This document shows, in pieces, positions 53,007 to 61,965 of a stretch of 64,000 nt of DNA. This DNA is from JBGSOV01 sp041738935. Its GTDB lineage: Bacteria > Patescibacteriota > Gracilibacteria > CAIRYL01 > GCA-016699755. The notes beneath the pieces are model-generated. The model saw nothing but the letters and a program-made list of their open reading frames with translations, had not been told where the DNA came from and did not search any database. The translations under genes and the position numbers were made by a program. The stretch lies in the NCBI GenBank assembly GCA_041738935.1, contig JBGSOV010000002.1, positions 150,915 to 214,914 of the forward strand. Direction: 5' to 3'. The stretch's first letter is position 1, and each line of letters starts with the position of its first letter.

Positions 53007-54038
53007 ATGAAAATCCTCGCCATCGAAACCTCGTGTGACGAAACCGCTGTCGCGATTGTCGAAAATGGCACGCTCGTACTCACAAATATTATCGAAAGTT
53101 CGGTCGCCAAACACAACAAAACGGGCGGAGTCGTACCCGAAGTTGCAGCGCGCGATGCGGCAGAAAAGATTTTCCCGGCACTGGAGAAAGCGCTTCAAGA
53201 AGCAAAACTTACTCACAATCAGATTGATGCGCTTGCCGTCACCAGTGGACCAGGATTGATGGGTTCGCTTTTGGTAGGAGTCGAAACGGCGCGGACACTT
53301 GCGTATTTGTGGAACAAACCACTTATTCCAGTGCAACATATTACCGGACATATTTGTGCGAATCGTTTGGAGGTTTTCGAGCCAATTCATTTTCCTGCAC
53401 TTGTGTTGACCGTTTCTGGCGGACACAATGATTTGGTCATTTGGCGTGACAATTTTGTATTTGAGCGCATTGGGCAGACAATCGACGATGCTGCTGGAGA
53501 GGCTTTTGACAAAGGCGCGCGGATTTTGGGCTTGGGGTTTCCTGGTGGTCCGCTCGTCGCCAAACTTGCCGAAGACGGCAATCCTGCTGCTTTTGCTTTT
53601 CCGCGCCCGATGCTGCGCAGTGGCAATCATGATTTTTCTTTCTCGGGACTCAAGACCGCGCTTTTGTATGCGGTGCGAGATGCGGGTGGACTCGAAAATA
53701 TCAGTACACAAATACTTGCCGATTTAGCGGCATCGTATCAAGAGGCGATTTGTGATAGCTTGATGCAAAAACTCTGCATGGCGTACGAAAAAGAGCCCAA
53801 CATCAATGAAATCCATTTGAGTGGCGGCGTATCGGCAAACAATCGTTTACGCGAAATGATCACGCAAGTAGGAAAAGAGCGAGGGCTTGTGTTTCGTTTT
53901 CCAAAAAATATTAGTTATTGCACCGATAACGCAGCGATGATTGCTGGCGCAGCATATTGGAAATTTCAATCCGATGTACACAACGATTGGTCGTGGCAAA
54001 AGGTACAGGCGACGTTGTCACGCTTGCTATCTGTCTGA
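53007..54038 (+). CDS. tsaD: tRNA N6-threonylcarbamoyladenosine transferase TsaD
   Basis: A 343-residue Kae1/TsaD protein that makes t6A37 in ANN-decoding tRNAs with TsaB and TsaE. It opens I-L-A-I-E-T-S-C-D-E-T-A and has the metal-binding H-I-T-G-H, the P-G-L-M-G-S-L-L-V-G loop and G-G-V-S-A-N-N-R-L-R. Full length. Confidence 0.97.
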   Translation: MKILAIETSCDETAVAIVENGTLVLTNIIESSVAKHNKTGGVVPEVAARDAAEKIFPALEKALQEAKLTHNQIDALAVTSGPGLMGSLLVGVETARTLAYLWNKPLIPVQHITGHICANRLEVFEPIHFPALVLTVSGGHNDLVIWRDNFVFERIGQTIDDAAGEAFDKGARILGLGFPGGPLVAKLAEDGNPAAFAFPRPMLRSGNHDFSFSGLKTALLYAVRDAGGLENISTQILADLAASYQEAICDSLMQKLCMAYEKEPNINEIHLSGGVSANNRLREMITQVGKERGLVFRFPKNISYCTDNAAMIAGAAYWKFQSDVHNDWSWQKVQATLSRLLSV

Positions 54039-54124
54039 TTTCAATTTTTTCAGATTGATTCTTCCTGCTTTTGTTTTGTAAAAAGCTCTGATTTTGGTAA
54101 TCATATATTCAGTTTTGTATACCC

Positions 54125-55336
54125 ATGCACTCCAAAGATTATGATTCTATTGTTGGTGATTCGCACGATGATTGTTGTCATTCTAGGCATGCTCATAATC
54201 TTTCTGATGAACTTTCACAGAACCAAAATGATTGCTGCGCACCAACATCAAAAACTGATGCAGCATCAATCCATGATAAAGACGCGCTTGATACCTGTTG
54301 CGCACCAAGCAGCAAGACACGTCGTCCTGATTTGATTTTGTGGGGAAGTGCTCTTGTCATCGGTTTTTTTGCACTCTGGTATCTTCTTTTTGGCAATTCG
54401 CTGATCATGTTTCCCTATGTATACGAATTTACAACAGCGATTATCGATTTGCTCAGTCGGATGTGGTGGGGGATTGTATTGGGTTTTTTCTTTGTAGGAC
54501 TTATCGGTAATATTCCGCGCGAATTTTTACTGTCACTTCTTGGCAAAAGTGGCTCGTTCTCTGGCATTTTGCGCGCGACAGCAGGTGGCTTGCTCTTTGA
54601 CTTATGCTCCCACGGAATCTTGATGGTGGGAATGCAATTTTATCGTCGTGGTGCTTCCTTGGGGCAAGTGATGGCTTTTTTGATCGCGAGTCCTTGGAAT
54701 TCACTTTCGCTGACGTTTATTTTGTGGTCACTCATCGGATTGGGGTGGACGCTCTTATTTATCATTTTTTCGGCAATTATTGCGATTGTTTCCGGACTTG
54801 TTTTCGAATCACTCGTGCGTAAAAAAATACTCCCCACTAATCCTAACAGTGTCGAGTTGCCAAAAGATTTCCGCTTTATCCCAGAAGCCAAACGCCAGTT
54901 TGGTCACTTTAAATTTGATCGCCCGTTTTTTATAAAATTTGTACGAGAAGGATGGGAAGGCTCGAAAATGGTACTTAAGTGGATTTTGTTCGGTACGATT
55001 TTAGCGGCTGCGCTGCGTACTTTTTTAACACCCGAACTGTATCATGCGGTTTTTGGTCCGACTTTTTTGGGACTGGGACTCACACTTATTTTCGCAACAA
55101 TCCTCGAAGTATGTTCCGAGGGCTCGACACCGATTGCAGCTGATATCTTGTTGCGTGCCAATGCTCCGGGTAATGCGTTTACTTTTTTGATGGCGGGCGT
55201 GGCAACAGACTATACCGAAATCATGGCGCTCAAAGAAACGACGGGGCGCTTTAAAATTGCGCTTTTTTTGCCGCTGGTGACGCTGCCACAAATTGTATTA
55301 ATCGCCGTTATTATGAATCTTGCTGGAAAGAGCTAA
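54125..55336 (+). CDS. Permease of the ArsP/UPF0718 type with Cys/His-rich N-terminus
   Basis: A 403-residue membrane protein with about eight helices arranged in two similar halves, each with a P-x-x-x-L/F ... S-P-W-N-S or E-G-S-T-P-I motif typical of the DUF318/ArsP permeases, some of which export metal(loid)s. The first 65 residues are cytoplasmic and hold three Cys-Cys pairs (D-C-C-H-S-R-H-A-H, D-C-C-A-P, T-C-C-A-P), likely metal ligands. Substrate inferred to be a soft metal. A shared terminator follows. Confidence 0.8.
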   Translation: MHSKDYDSIVGDSHDDCCHSRHAHNLSDELSQNQNDCCAPTSKTDAASIHDKDALDTCCAPSSKTRRPDLILWGSALVIGFFALWYLLFGNSLIMFPYVYEFTTAIIDLLSRMWWGIVLGFFFVGLIGNIPREFLLSLLGKSGSFSGILRATAGGLLFDLCSHGILMVGMQFYRRGASLGQVMAFLIASPWNSLSLTFILWSLIGLGWTLLFIIFSAIIAIVSGLVFESLVRKKILPTNPNSVELPKDFRFIPEAKRQFGHFKFDRPFFIKFVREGWEGSKMVLKWILFGTILAAALRTFLTPELYHAVFGPTFLGLGLTLIFATILEVCSEGSTPIAADILLRANAPGNAFTFLMAGVATDYTEIMALKETTGRFKIALFLPLVTLPQIVLIAVIMNLAGKS

Positions 55337-55377
55337 TCTTCAGCGGAATAAATTTCCTCAAAGATTTCTGAAGCAGC

Positions 55378-55408
55378 AAAAAAGTCATGCACTGCGCATG
55401 ACTTTTTT
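55378..55408. terminator. Bidirectional terminator
   Basis: AAAAAAGTCATGC-actgc-GCATGACTTTTTT, perfect 13-bp arms between two convergent genes. Confidence 0.85.
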
Positions 55409-55433
55409 GGTTTATTCATTTAAATATGGCAGT

Positions 55434-57038
55434 TTACGGCGTACTGATTGTACGCTCGATTCTACTGACCGAACTCTCGCTGCCCAGATCAATCCAGCGG
55501 ATTTGCTTGCCATCTTCGCCATCAGTGCCGTAATCCTGCCAAACAATACCATCGCTACCAGGTGCAGCGCTGTTGATCGTTACTGATGCAGTAAGCGTAT
55601 TATTTTTATCAAGATTATCATTTGGCACCACAACTGCTTCGAGCACATAATCTGTAGCGCGGAACAGCGGGTCACCTTCTACCTCATCTGCTTCGCAGGC
55701 ATCGCCGCCGATACATTGTCCAATCGTCAAAGTATTATTTCCACTAAGATCACCACCCGATCGAGAAGCGACAATATTACCTGCGCGCCTAAGGCGCAAT
55801 TCTGTCACGCGAAACCCATCACCCGACGAAGAGGTCTCGATATTGACAATCACTTGCTTAAAGTAGGCTTCGTCGTTACCCAGGACATCAAGTCGAAAGG
55901 GAAGAATCTCATTTTTTCCAGAACGCAAAAATTCGCTTCCACCAGATCTAACTTCGGCAACCAGCTTATTGGCAAAAATATACGCTACTGGCGATTTGGC
56001 ACTGTTTGGGCTCAGAACAATATTTTCATATGGTTTTTTACTCCAAAAGCCGCGTACTGTCGCGTCTCCTTGATCAAACGAAAATGTCGCTTTAACAGCA
56101 GCTCCACTATAATCCTCTAGTATTTCGCGCGTATCAACGGCGATATAGAGACGCTCGCCGCCTTCTGGGAAAGCAATATTCAAATTATCGAGTGCTGCCT
56201 TTCCATTTGCGGTAATGGCTTCGGTTTTGGCGATTGCGCCGGTTTTGGTCATAACCGGCGTTCCATCTTGATAGAAGAGTGAGACGGCATTGATCATATC
56301 GATGTCATTATCAGTATCGCTATATAGTCCAGCAGTATTGACGCCGTCCAGTTGCACGGTGAGTTTTTCAATTACTACTGGTTCTATCTGAGCATCAAAG
56401 AGAGCAACCGCGACAATATTCTGCTTGGACTCATCGACGATGATCTGCGTCTCGGGGTCACTCAAGCTGCGCTTGTGCGTAGGAATATCATTTGGATTTG
56501 TGATACTCGAGACATCTTGATTATCTGGCGTTGGGGTAGGAGATTGTTCTGGTGTTGTTCCTGTATCTGGTTTGTCGGGTGTTGGAGTGGGAGTATTTGT
56601 TGATGACGCTACCATTTCGAAAGTAATTTTTTCAAAATGATTCCAGCGCGTGCCATCGACCAAATAGCCACGTGCCGCGACAAATCCGCTTTTATTACCG
56701 CTTTCGGCGATATTTCCGGTAAAGCTAAAATCCAGTTTGCCGTTGACACCCAAACAGACAATCAGCGCCGGCACCTCCAAACGGCGAATAATCGAGCATT
56801 TTCCTGGAAGATTGTCGCTCATTCCACCTGTCAGGATAGGCGGAATCTTAAAAACGAAGCGGGTGTCAGTGCCAGCCGGCATGGACGCAGCGATCGTGAC
56901 TTCGTCAGTTGGCGCAACGACATAGGCTTGGTCTTGCATTTTGCCAGATGGTGTATCGACAGTCGTTTCTCCGGCAGAGGCAAATACTGTTGATGTCGTA
57001 ACCAAAAAAGCAATGAGGGTAAATATGGTTTTTTTCAT
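55434..57038 (-). CDS. Exported surface protein with Thr/Pro linker
   Basis: A 534-residue protein with a signal peptide (cleavage near V-F-A-S-A), a first beta-rich domain of about 120 residues with two Cys, a Thr-Pro/Asp linker (about 150-185), then two or three beta-sandwich-like domains, one with D-T-D-N-D-I-D-M (possible calcium site). No anchor at the C-terminus. Family not recognised. The start at 57038 is the ATG before the signal peptide. Confidence 0.65.
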   Translation of the reverse strand: MKKTIFTLIAFLVTTSTVFASAGETTVDTPSGKMQDQAYVVAPTDEVTIAASMPAGTDTRFVFKIPPILTGGMSDNLPGKCSIIRRLEVPALIVCLGVNGKLDFSFTGNIAESGNKSGFVAARGYLVDGTRWNHFEKITFEMVASSTNTPTPTPDKPDTGTTPEQSPTPTPDNQDVSSITNPNDIPTHKRSLSDPETQIIVDESKQNIVAVALFDAQIEPVVIEKLTVQLDGVNTAGLYSDTDNDIDMINAVSLFYQDGTPVMTKTGAIAKTEAITANGKAALDNLNIAFPEGGERLYIAVDTREILEDYSGAAVKATFSFDQGDATVRGFWSKKPYENIVLSPNSAKSPVAYIFANKLVAEVRSGGSEFLRSGKNEILPFRLDVLGNDEAYFKQVIVNIETSSSGDGFRVTELRLRRAGNIVASRSGGDLSGNNTLTIGQCIGGDACEADEVEGDPLFRATDYVLEAVVVPNDNLDKNNTLTASVTINSAAPGSDGIVWQDYGTDGEDGKQIRWIDLGSESSVSRIERTISTP

Positions 57039-57145
57039 ACAAAAAGAAAGAGGAAATGAAAGTGACGTAACTATAAAATAAAACGGAGATCGATACCATT
57101 TTGTTTCACATAAAAACATGGATGATGATTGGTGAGATTGACTTT

Positions 57146-57246
57146 GGATAACGTTTCAGTATGTGCGATGTTCACGGATGGTAGAATTTTATCACCATCC
57201 GTGAATATGGGCGAGCTGAAAGCGAGCCGCATACACGCTGTTGTAC
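57146..57246 (-). repeat. attC-like hairpin repeat R1
   Basis: On the minus strand it runs from GTACAAC to GTTATCC. Inside are paired boxes GTATG/CATAC and a perfect 11-bp hairpin TTCACGGATGG/CCATCCGTGAA. It shares blocks GGCTCGCT, CCCATATT and ACATCGCA with R2. It lies 18 bases after the transglutaminase-like gene stop. Confidence 0.6.
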
Positions 57247-57264
57247 GATGTTGTGATTGCCATT

Positions 57265-57819
57265 TTAACTACTTAGCTTCTCAATACATGATTCTCTGAT
57301 TTGCCAAATTTCACTAAAATTTAGATTATTCTTCTTACACCAGTCTTCTATGAAATTCTTATGTATTTGCTCTTTTTTAGGGCCTATTTCATCAGCACTA
57401 ATTGATATTTCTTTCAAAATCGCTTCGTCTTCAAGTGGTTTTCCGTTTGCACGAGTAAAATCAAATCTACGATTATTGAATACTAAGTATGCATGCGCTT
57501 CTGGAATGTATGGAACACTTCCTGGAATCATTTTTTCAAGACCAGGAGTGTTTTGGGCTGTCATCTTGTAGAAACCTATTTTGAGATCTATATCACTGAT
57601 ATTATTTTCTTCGATCAGTTTTTTAAGAAGCGCATGTTTACTGCTACAGGTACCACGCTTTTCTTCAAGAACAAGTAGCAGATTAGATTTTACGGATGTT
57701 CTTTGATAGCGAATATTTTTGACATACTCGCAAGCTTGTTGAAAATCAATTATTCCCATTTTTAAAAATGCCTCTGAAATGAGCCCGTTTGATTTTATTG
57801 TGAAATTTGGAAAATCCAT
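57265..57819 (-). CDS. Transglutaminase-like (papain-fold) protein
   Basis: A 184-residue protein. The Cys-His-Asp order of transglutaminase-like folds is seen: C58 in R-G-T-C-S-S-K-H, H109 in E-A-H-A-Y-L and D120 in R-F-D-F-T. Reaction unknown; such folds can be proteases, toxins or amidases. It is flanked by R1 and R2, and its 5' part is duplicated at the right edge of the window. The ATG at 57819 is used. Confidence 0.65.
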   Translation of the reverse strand: MDFPNFTIKSNGLISEAFLKMGIIDFQQACEYVKNIRYQRTSVKSNLLLVLEEKRGTCSSKHALLKKLIEENNISDIDLKIGFYKMTAQNTPGLEKMIPGSVPYIPEAHAYLVFNNRRFDFTRANGKPLEDEAILKEISISADEIGPKKEQIHKNFIEDWCKKNNLNFSEIWQIRESCIEKLSS

Positions 57820-57861
57820 GTTCAGCAAATACTAATTTGATCTTACCTGCGATCACAATTT

Positions 57862-57960
57862 CGCACAACGTCGGCGTGTATGCGATGTCTACCGTAGCGG
57901 AGCGAAGGCAAATATGGGTCGAGCGACGGCAGGAGCGAGCCAGATATACTGTGTTGTGCG
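57862..57960 (-). repeat. attC-like hairpin repeat R2
   Basis: Terminal boxes CGCACAAC and GTTGTGCG pair perfectly, and inner boxes GTATAT/ATACAC pair with one wobble. Shares interior blocks with R1. It sits between the restriction module and the transglutaminase-like gene. Confidence 0.6.
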
Positions 57961-58016
57961 AGGGTGATTTTCTGTAGCGATAGCGGAAGAAAATCAAGTG
58001 CAACGACCCCGAAGCG

Positions 58017-58089
58017 TATTTTTCAATATTTTTTCATTCCTTATTATTTTGTTGAAGAATTTTATCATTCTTTGGAATTTTTATTTTTT
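58017..58089. repeat. Left terminal inverted repeat of the restriction module
   Basis: Three blocks (19, 16 and 17 bases at 58017, 58047 and 58073) match the right arm exactly in inverted order with nearly the same spacing. Confidence 0.85.
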
Positions 58090-58143
58090 CCGTTTTTCTT
58101 TTTCCAAGAGGGGTTAGGGGTGAATTGGAAAAAGAAAAACACC

Positions 58144-59196
58144 TTATTTGATCCAAATGCTTAAATCTAAAGTTAAGCCTGTTTTTCTCCTATAATTAGC
58201 TTGTGCTATTGCTATTCCGACAGAAGTTAATGTCATATTTTTCATAGCACTATTTTTCCATACATCCAATAATTTTGCCATAAAATCACTTCCAAGTTCT
58301 GTTAATTTAGTTTCTATTTCCTCGTTAGATGAAATATATTGTCCAAACAGACTTTTTAATTTTTTTGCATCGGTATCGTTTACCTTTAAGTCACTTATTT
58401 TACTATCTAGTACATCTTCATTTACAATATTTAGTTGTAATTTTGTTTTATCGTTTAAACAGTAGATTATAAAATCAGGAAACATAGCAAGTTCTCCAAC
58501 TTGGTTTTTAAATTCTTCTTCATTAAATCCTTTATAAAATAAACCTCTATAAGAATTTTTAAAAATATCTTCAATGTTGTTTGAACTAATACTAATACTT
58601 CCACATCCTGCAAATTCTAAATGTTGATAATGAGACTGTTCCTTTGATAAATTTTCAGTAAATGGTTTTATATTAGTTTCTAAATACTTTTTAAGTGTTT
58701 CAAAATTGTTTATACCATGATTTATAGAATATTTTAGTAAAAATATAATGGTTAAAGTGTCTAGTTGTGAAGAAGTTAGTTTTGGAATTACACTTATACT
58801 TTCATCTAAAACTATTTGTTTTAAATTTCTTTCTCTATGTTCAACTCTATCCACTAAAATATCAACTAAAACATCAGCCATATCTTTATCTCCAGTTTTT
58901 GCATAACTTTTTTGTACTTCATATAAAGCATTTTGAAACCCTGGATCTTTTACAGATTCAAGTGAGCTTGGTTTATCTTTTTGTAGTCTTAAAATAAAAT
59001 CATTTGTAATTTTTTCAGCCCTTTGGACTGCTATATTTAGTGCTTCTTGAGATAATTTTAAAAAGTTAGAATTAAAAATATCTAGTGCAATAGTTTTTAC
59101 ATCAACATAAGTAAGTCCTTGATGAATATTTAAAGTTTCAGCTTGAACAATTGTTGAATTATCTCCACTTTTGGAAGTTTGAGTTGTTTTAGTCAT
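58144..59196 (-). CDS. SGDNS-motif protein, possibly LPO_1073/Vpar_1526-like
   Basis: A 350-residue, mainly helical protein with no membrane segment. Residues 5-20 carry T-S-K-S-G-D-N-S-T-I-V-Q-A-E, followed by N-I-H-Q-G-L-T-Y-V-D-V-K-T-I-A-L-D-I-F, a start I associate with the uncharacterised LPO_1073/Vpar_1526 family (from memory, not searched). It overlaps the upstream small membrane gene by 8 bases, so they are coupled. AT-rich. Role unknown; a link to defence is inferred from place. Confidence 0.62.
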   Translation of the reverse strand: MTKTTQTSKSGDNSTIVQAETLNIHQGLTYVDVKTIALDIFNSNFLKLSQEALNIAVQRAEKITNDFILRLQKDKPSSLESVKDPGFQNALYEVQKSYAKTGDKDMADVLVDILVDRVEHRERNLKQIVLDESISVIPKLTSSQLDTLTIIFLLKYSINHGINNFETLKKYLETNIKPFTENLSKEQSHYQHLEFAGCGSISISSNNIEDIFKNSYRGLFYKGFNEEEFKNQVGELAMFPDFIIYCLNDKTKLQLNIVNEDVLDSKISDLKVNDTDAKKLKSLFGQYISSNEEIETKLTELGSDFMAKLLDVWKNSAMKNMTLTSVGIAIAQANYRRKTGLTLDLSIWIK

Positions 59197-59374
59197 TTTT
59201 GCTCTTGTTAATATTACCAACTTGAACAGTTGATGAGTTATCTCCACTTTTAGATTTTTGAAAAATTTTGTTAACATTTTTATTCGTAATAAAAAAACCT
59301 ATTATAGCAATAAAAATTGCTATTAAAGCTAATAATCCTTGATTTACATTAAGCCAATTTATAAATTCAGACAT
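59189..59374 (-). CDS. Small membrane protein with SGDNS tail
   Basis: 61 residues: one membrane helix (about 12-31) and a basic C-terminal tail with K-S-G-D-N-S-S-T-V-Q-V-G-N-I. The same motif opens the next protein. No known family. Confidence 0.65.
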   Translation of the reverse strand: MSEFINWLNVNQGLLALIAIFIAIIGFFITNKNVNKIFQKSKSGDNSSTVQVGNINKSKND

Positions 59375-59384
59375 AAAAGTTATT

Positions 59385-60577
59385 TTAAACAGTTAAAAAT
59401 CTTTCTTTTTCTTTGCAAAACTTATCAAGATTATCTACTAGAATCATACTGTCATCAATTCTTGGATCAGTAAAAGCAAAAAGTTGTGTTGTCTTTAAAT
59501 CATTTGTTTTAATAAGAATTTTTTGTTGATAGCCATTTTTTTCACAGGCTTGTAATAAAAACTGAATTGCACTTTCCAAAGCTTCATTTTCCTTTTGTAT
59601 TCTTACAGGGATAGGCTTAAACGATGTTGTTGTTTTTAAAAAACCATCAATTCCCTTATTCCTTTGAACTGGTATAACATGTAAACGATTTAAAATTTCC
59701 GTAATTTTAGGATCCTGGTTTATATAAGACTCTTTTCCATTTTTTAATAAATTAGATTCTGTTTTTATAGGATTTGCCAGTCTTTGCTTTGAAAGTTCTA
59801 TTGCTTCTTCTGATTGATCTAACCCAATAAATTTTCTTTTCAAAATTTGCGAAGCAACGAGTGTTGTTCCGCTTCCACAAAAAGGATCTAAAACAGTATC
59901 TCCTTCATTAGTAACAAGTTCAATAATTCTTTCCAAAAGGAGAATCGGTTTTTGTGTTGGATAACCAACTCTTTCTTTCGCTTTTGGGTTCAAATAAGGG
60001 ATTTCCCAAACATCAGAAAGGGGAACTCCCTTTTTTTCTTCCATAAGTTCAGCACTTCCATTTTCAGAAGTTTTATAAACTGTTTTTCCGTTTTCATCTC
60101 TCACTCTTTTTTGGAAAATCTGATCAAGATTTGTTGTTGGGGAATAGTCAGTATAAACAGGATTAAATTTAAAATCAGCAGTTTTACTATAAAAGAAAAT
60201 AACTTGATGAGCATTTAAAAGACCTTTTTTAGCATTAGACCACCTTTTATATGACCAAATAATTTCACTTTGAAAATTATCAGCTCCAAAAACTTCATCG
60301 AGAGCAATTCTTAAATAATGCGAAGCCGAACGATCACAATGTAAAAAAATACTTCCAGTATTTTTTAAAACCTTTCTACATTCTTCTAGTCTTTCTTGAA
60401 TATAATTTTTGTAAGTAATTATATCGTCCCAACTATCTTCAAAGGAATATTCTTTGTTCTCCTTGTTTTTGAGAGTTTGTGTTTTTTTGTAAAAAAGGGA
60501 GGATCAAGATAAATCAAATCAATAGAGTTTTGCTCTATTTTTTGCAATTCAGTTTTACAATCTCCATGTATTAGCAT
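59385..60577 (-). pseudogene. DNA adenine/N4-cytosine methyltransferase, one frameshift
   Basis: Across the frameshift it would be about 397 residues. D-P-P-F (motif IV) comes near residue 29, and D-P-F-C-G-S-G-T-T (motif I) about 200 residues later, the order of beta-class amino-methyltransferases. Motif V-VIII segments (S-I-F-L-H-C-D, W-S-Y-K-R) are intact. The frame shifts by one base at the T7 run 60482-60488: one more A on the coding strand would restore it. The start ATG is at 60577. Either a pseudogene, a phase-variable gene or a base-call error. Confidence 0.8.
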
Positions 60578-60600
60578 AATTATTTAGTTTAGAAATAAAT

Positions 60601-61226
60601 TTATTCTTTTGTTTTTTCTTTTGCTATATCTTCAAGAATTTGTAATAAATCAACTCCTGTTTCTTTTTTGATAAAATCCCAAGCACCATCTCCAAAATAA
60701 TATTCTCCATCCACACCTGCATACACAGTTTTTAATGTTTCTTGTATTCTGATTGCTTGAGTTCTGTTTGGATAGTAAAACATAATACGAATTGGTTTAT
60801 TCCAGCGTTTTTGATATTTTGAACCCTTGTATGTTCTTTTGTAATATGATCTCCATCCGTTGTTGCATCTCTCCATTTGATTTCGTAAGCCTCATTATTG
60901 ACTAAACAATCAATTTCAAAAGTTTTTGGTCTTGCTCCAATTTTGTTAGGAATTTTTACTTTTCTCTGAGCATGTTTAAATTTTTCTTCAAAACATAAAA
61001 TTGTTGCTTCTTCTAAAAACGAACCAGCATATTTATAAAGAAAACGACCTTTATTTTGATAAACATCAATAAGTTTTCCTTCGTTTGTTGCAACTCCTAA
61101 AACTCTATAAACTAAATAATGGGAATTATTATCTTCTTCCATTTCAGTTACACGTTCATCCATTTTCTCTTTAAGAGTTTTAGAATATGTGTTTGCCAAT
61201 TCAACAATTTTTTCTTTTATAGTCAT
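60601..61226 (-). pseudogene. ApaLI-like type II restriction endonuclease, one frameshift
   Basis: Two overlapping frames join into one protein of about 208 residues. The first part holds F-E-I-D-C-L-V-N-N-E-A-Y-E-I-K-W-R, a PD-(D/E)xK-like core, and K-E-H-T-R-V-Q-N-I-K-N-A-G. The second carries on K-P-I-R-I-M-F-Y-Y-P-N-R-T-Q-A. The join lies at 60799-60803, a one-base loss. The pattern resembles ApaLI-like enzymes (from memory). It precedes the methyltransferase, also frameshifted. Confidence 0.72.
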
Positions 61227-61359
61227 AGTTTTTAGAAAGTTAATCAGTTAAAATTTATATGTATAATATAATGAAAGTTCTAGTTTTTTCCACTTTAAAT
61301 TAAATAAATCATTTTTTGTGGAGGTATGGAACAAAAAATATCCGCTTATCCCCCTCATA

Positions 61360-61431
61360 AAAAAATAAAAATTCCATTCCTTTTTAAATTCTTCAACAAA
61401 ATTTCTATTTGAGAAAAAATATTGAAAAATA
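61360..61431. repeat. Right terminal inverted repeat of the restriction module
   Basis: Counterpart of 58017-58089: blocks at 61413-61431, 61386-61401 and 61360-61376. CGCACAAC lies just outside at 61435. Confidence 0.85.
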
Positions 61432-61507
61432 TGTCGCACAACTCAAAAATATACGAACTTATTTACTTTTACAAATATATTTTTGTAGAATAACCGCACT
61501 TATTTGA

Positions 61508-61965
61508 TGAACGATAGAATTCTTAGAAAAAGTCCATCGAGAACTTTGTATTCGGAAATACAGTCCAAAAACAATCCGATCGTATGAATCCTGTTTACAA
61601 AAATACTTCGCCTTTAAACAATCAGAACTTGGCGTTTTTGATGAAGAAAACATCAAAAATTACCTGTATGTGCTTTCCCAAAAAAATGCTTCCGCTTCTT
61701 CTATAAATCAGAATATCAACGCGATCCAGTTTTTTTATCGGGAAATCCAAAAGGTATCGCAAAAGGTGCATTTCCGGTTTTCCAAAAAGCCGCAAAAGCT
61801 TCCGGTCGTACTGACTCATTCAGAGATCATCAGCTGCATCGATACACTAACAAACTCGAAGCACAAATGCATGCTTTTGCTCGCCTACGCTGCGGGGCTG
61901 CGCGTTTCCGAGGTGCAAGCATTGCGAGTCGGTGATATAGATTTCGAAAACACCGATTTTGCGGT
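61508..61965 (+). pseudogene. Truncated tyrosine recombinase (XerC/IntI-like)
   Basis: The N-terminal core-binding domain (Y-S-P-K-T-I-R-S-Y, S-I-N-Q-N-I-N-A-I-Q-F-F-Y-R-E) and the first part of the catalytic domain (K-L-P-V-V-L-T, then A-A-G-L-R-V-S-E-V with the first catalytic Arg) are intact. The rest, with the H-x-x-R and Tyr, is lost at a join to an hsdR fragment near 61960. The frame has a stop just upstream and no good start codon. It points away from the cassette-like modules to its left. Confidence 0.8.
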
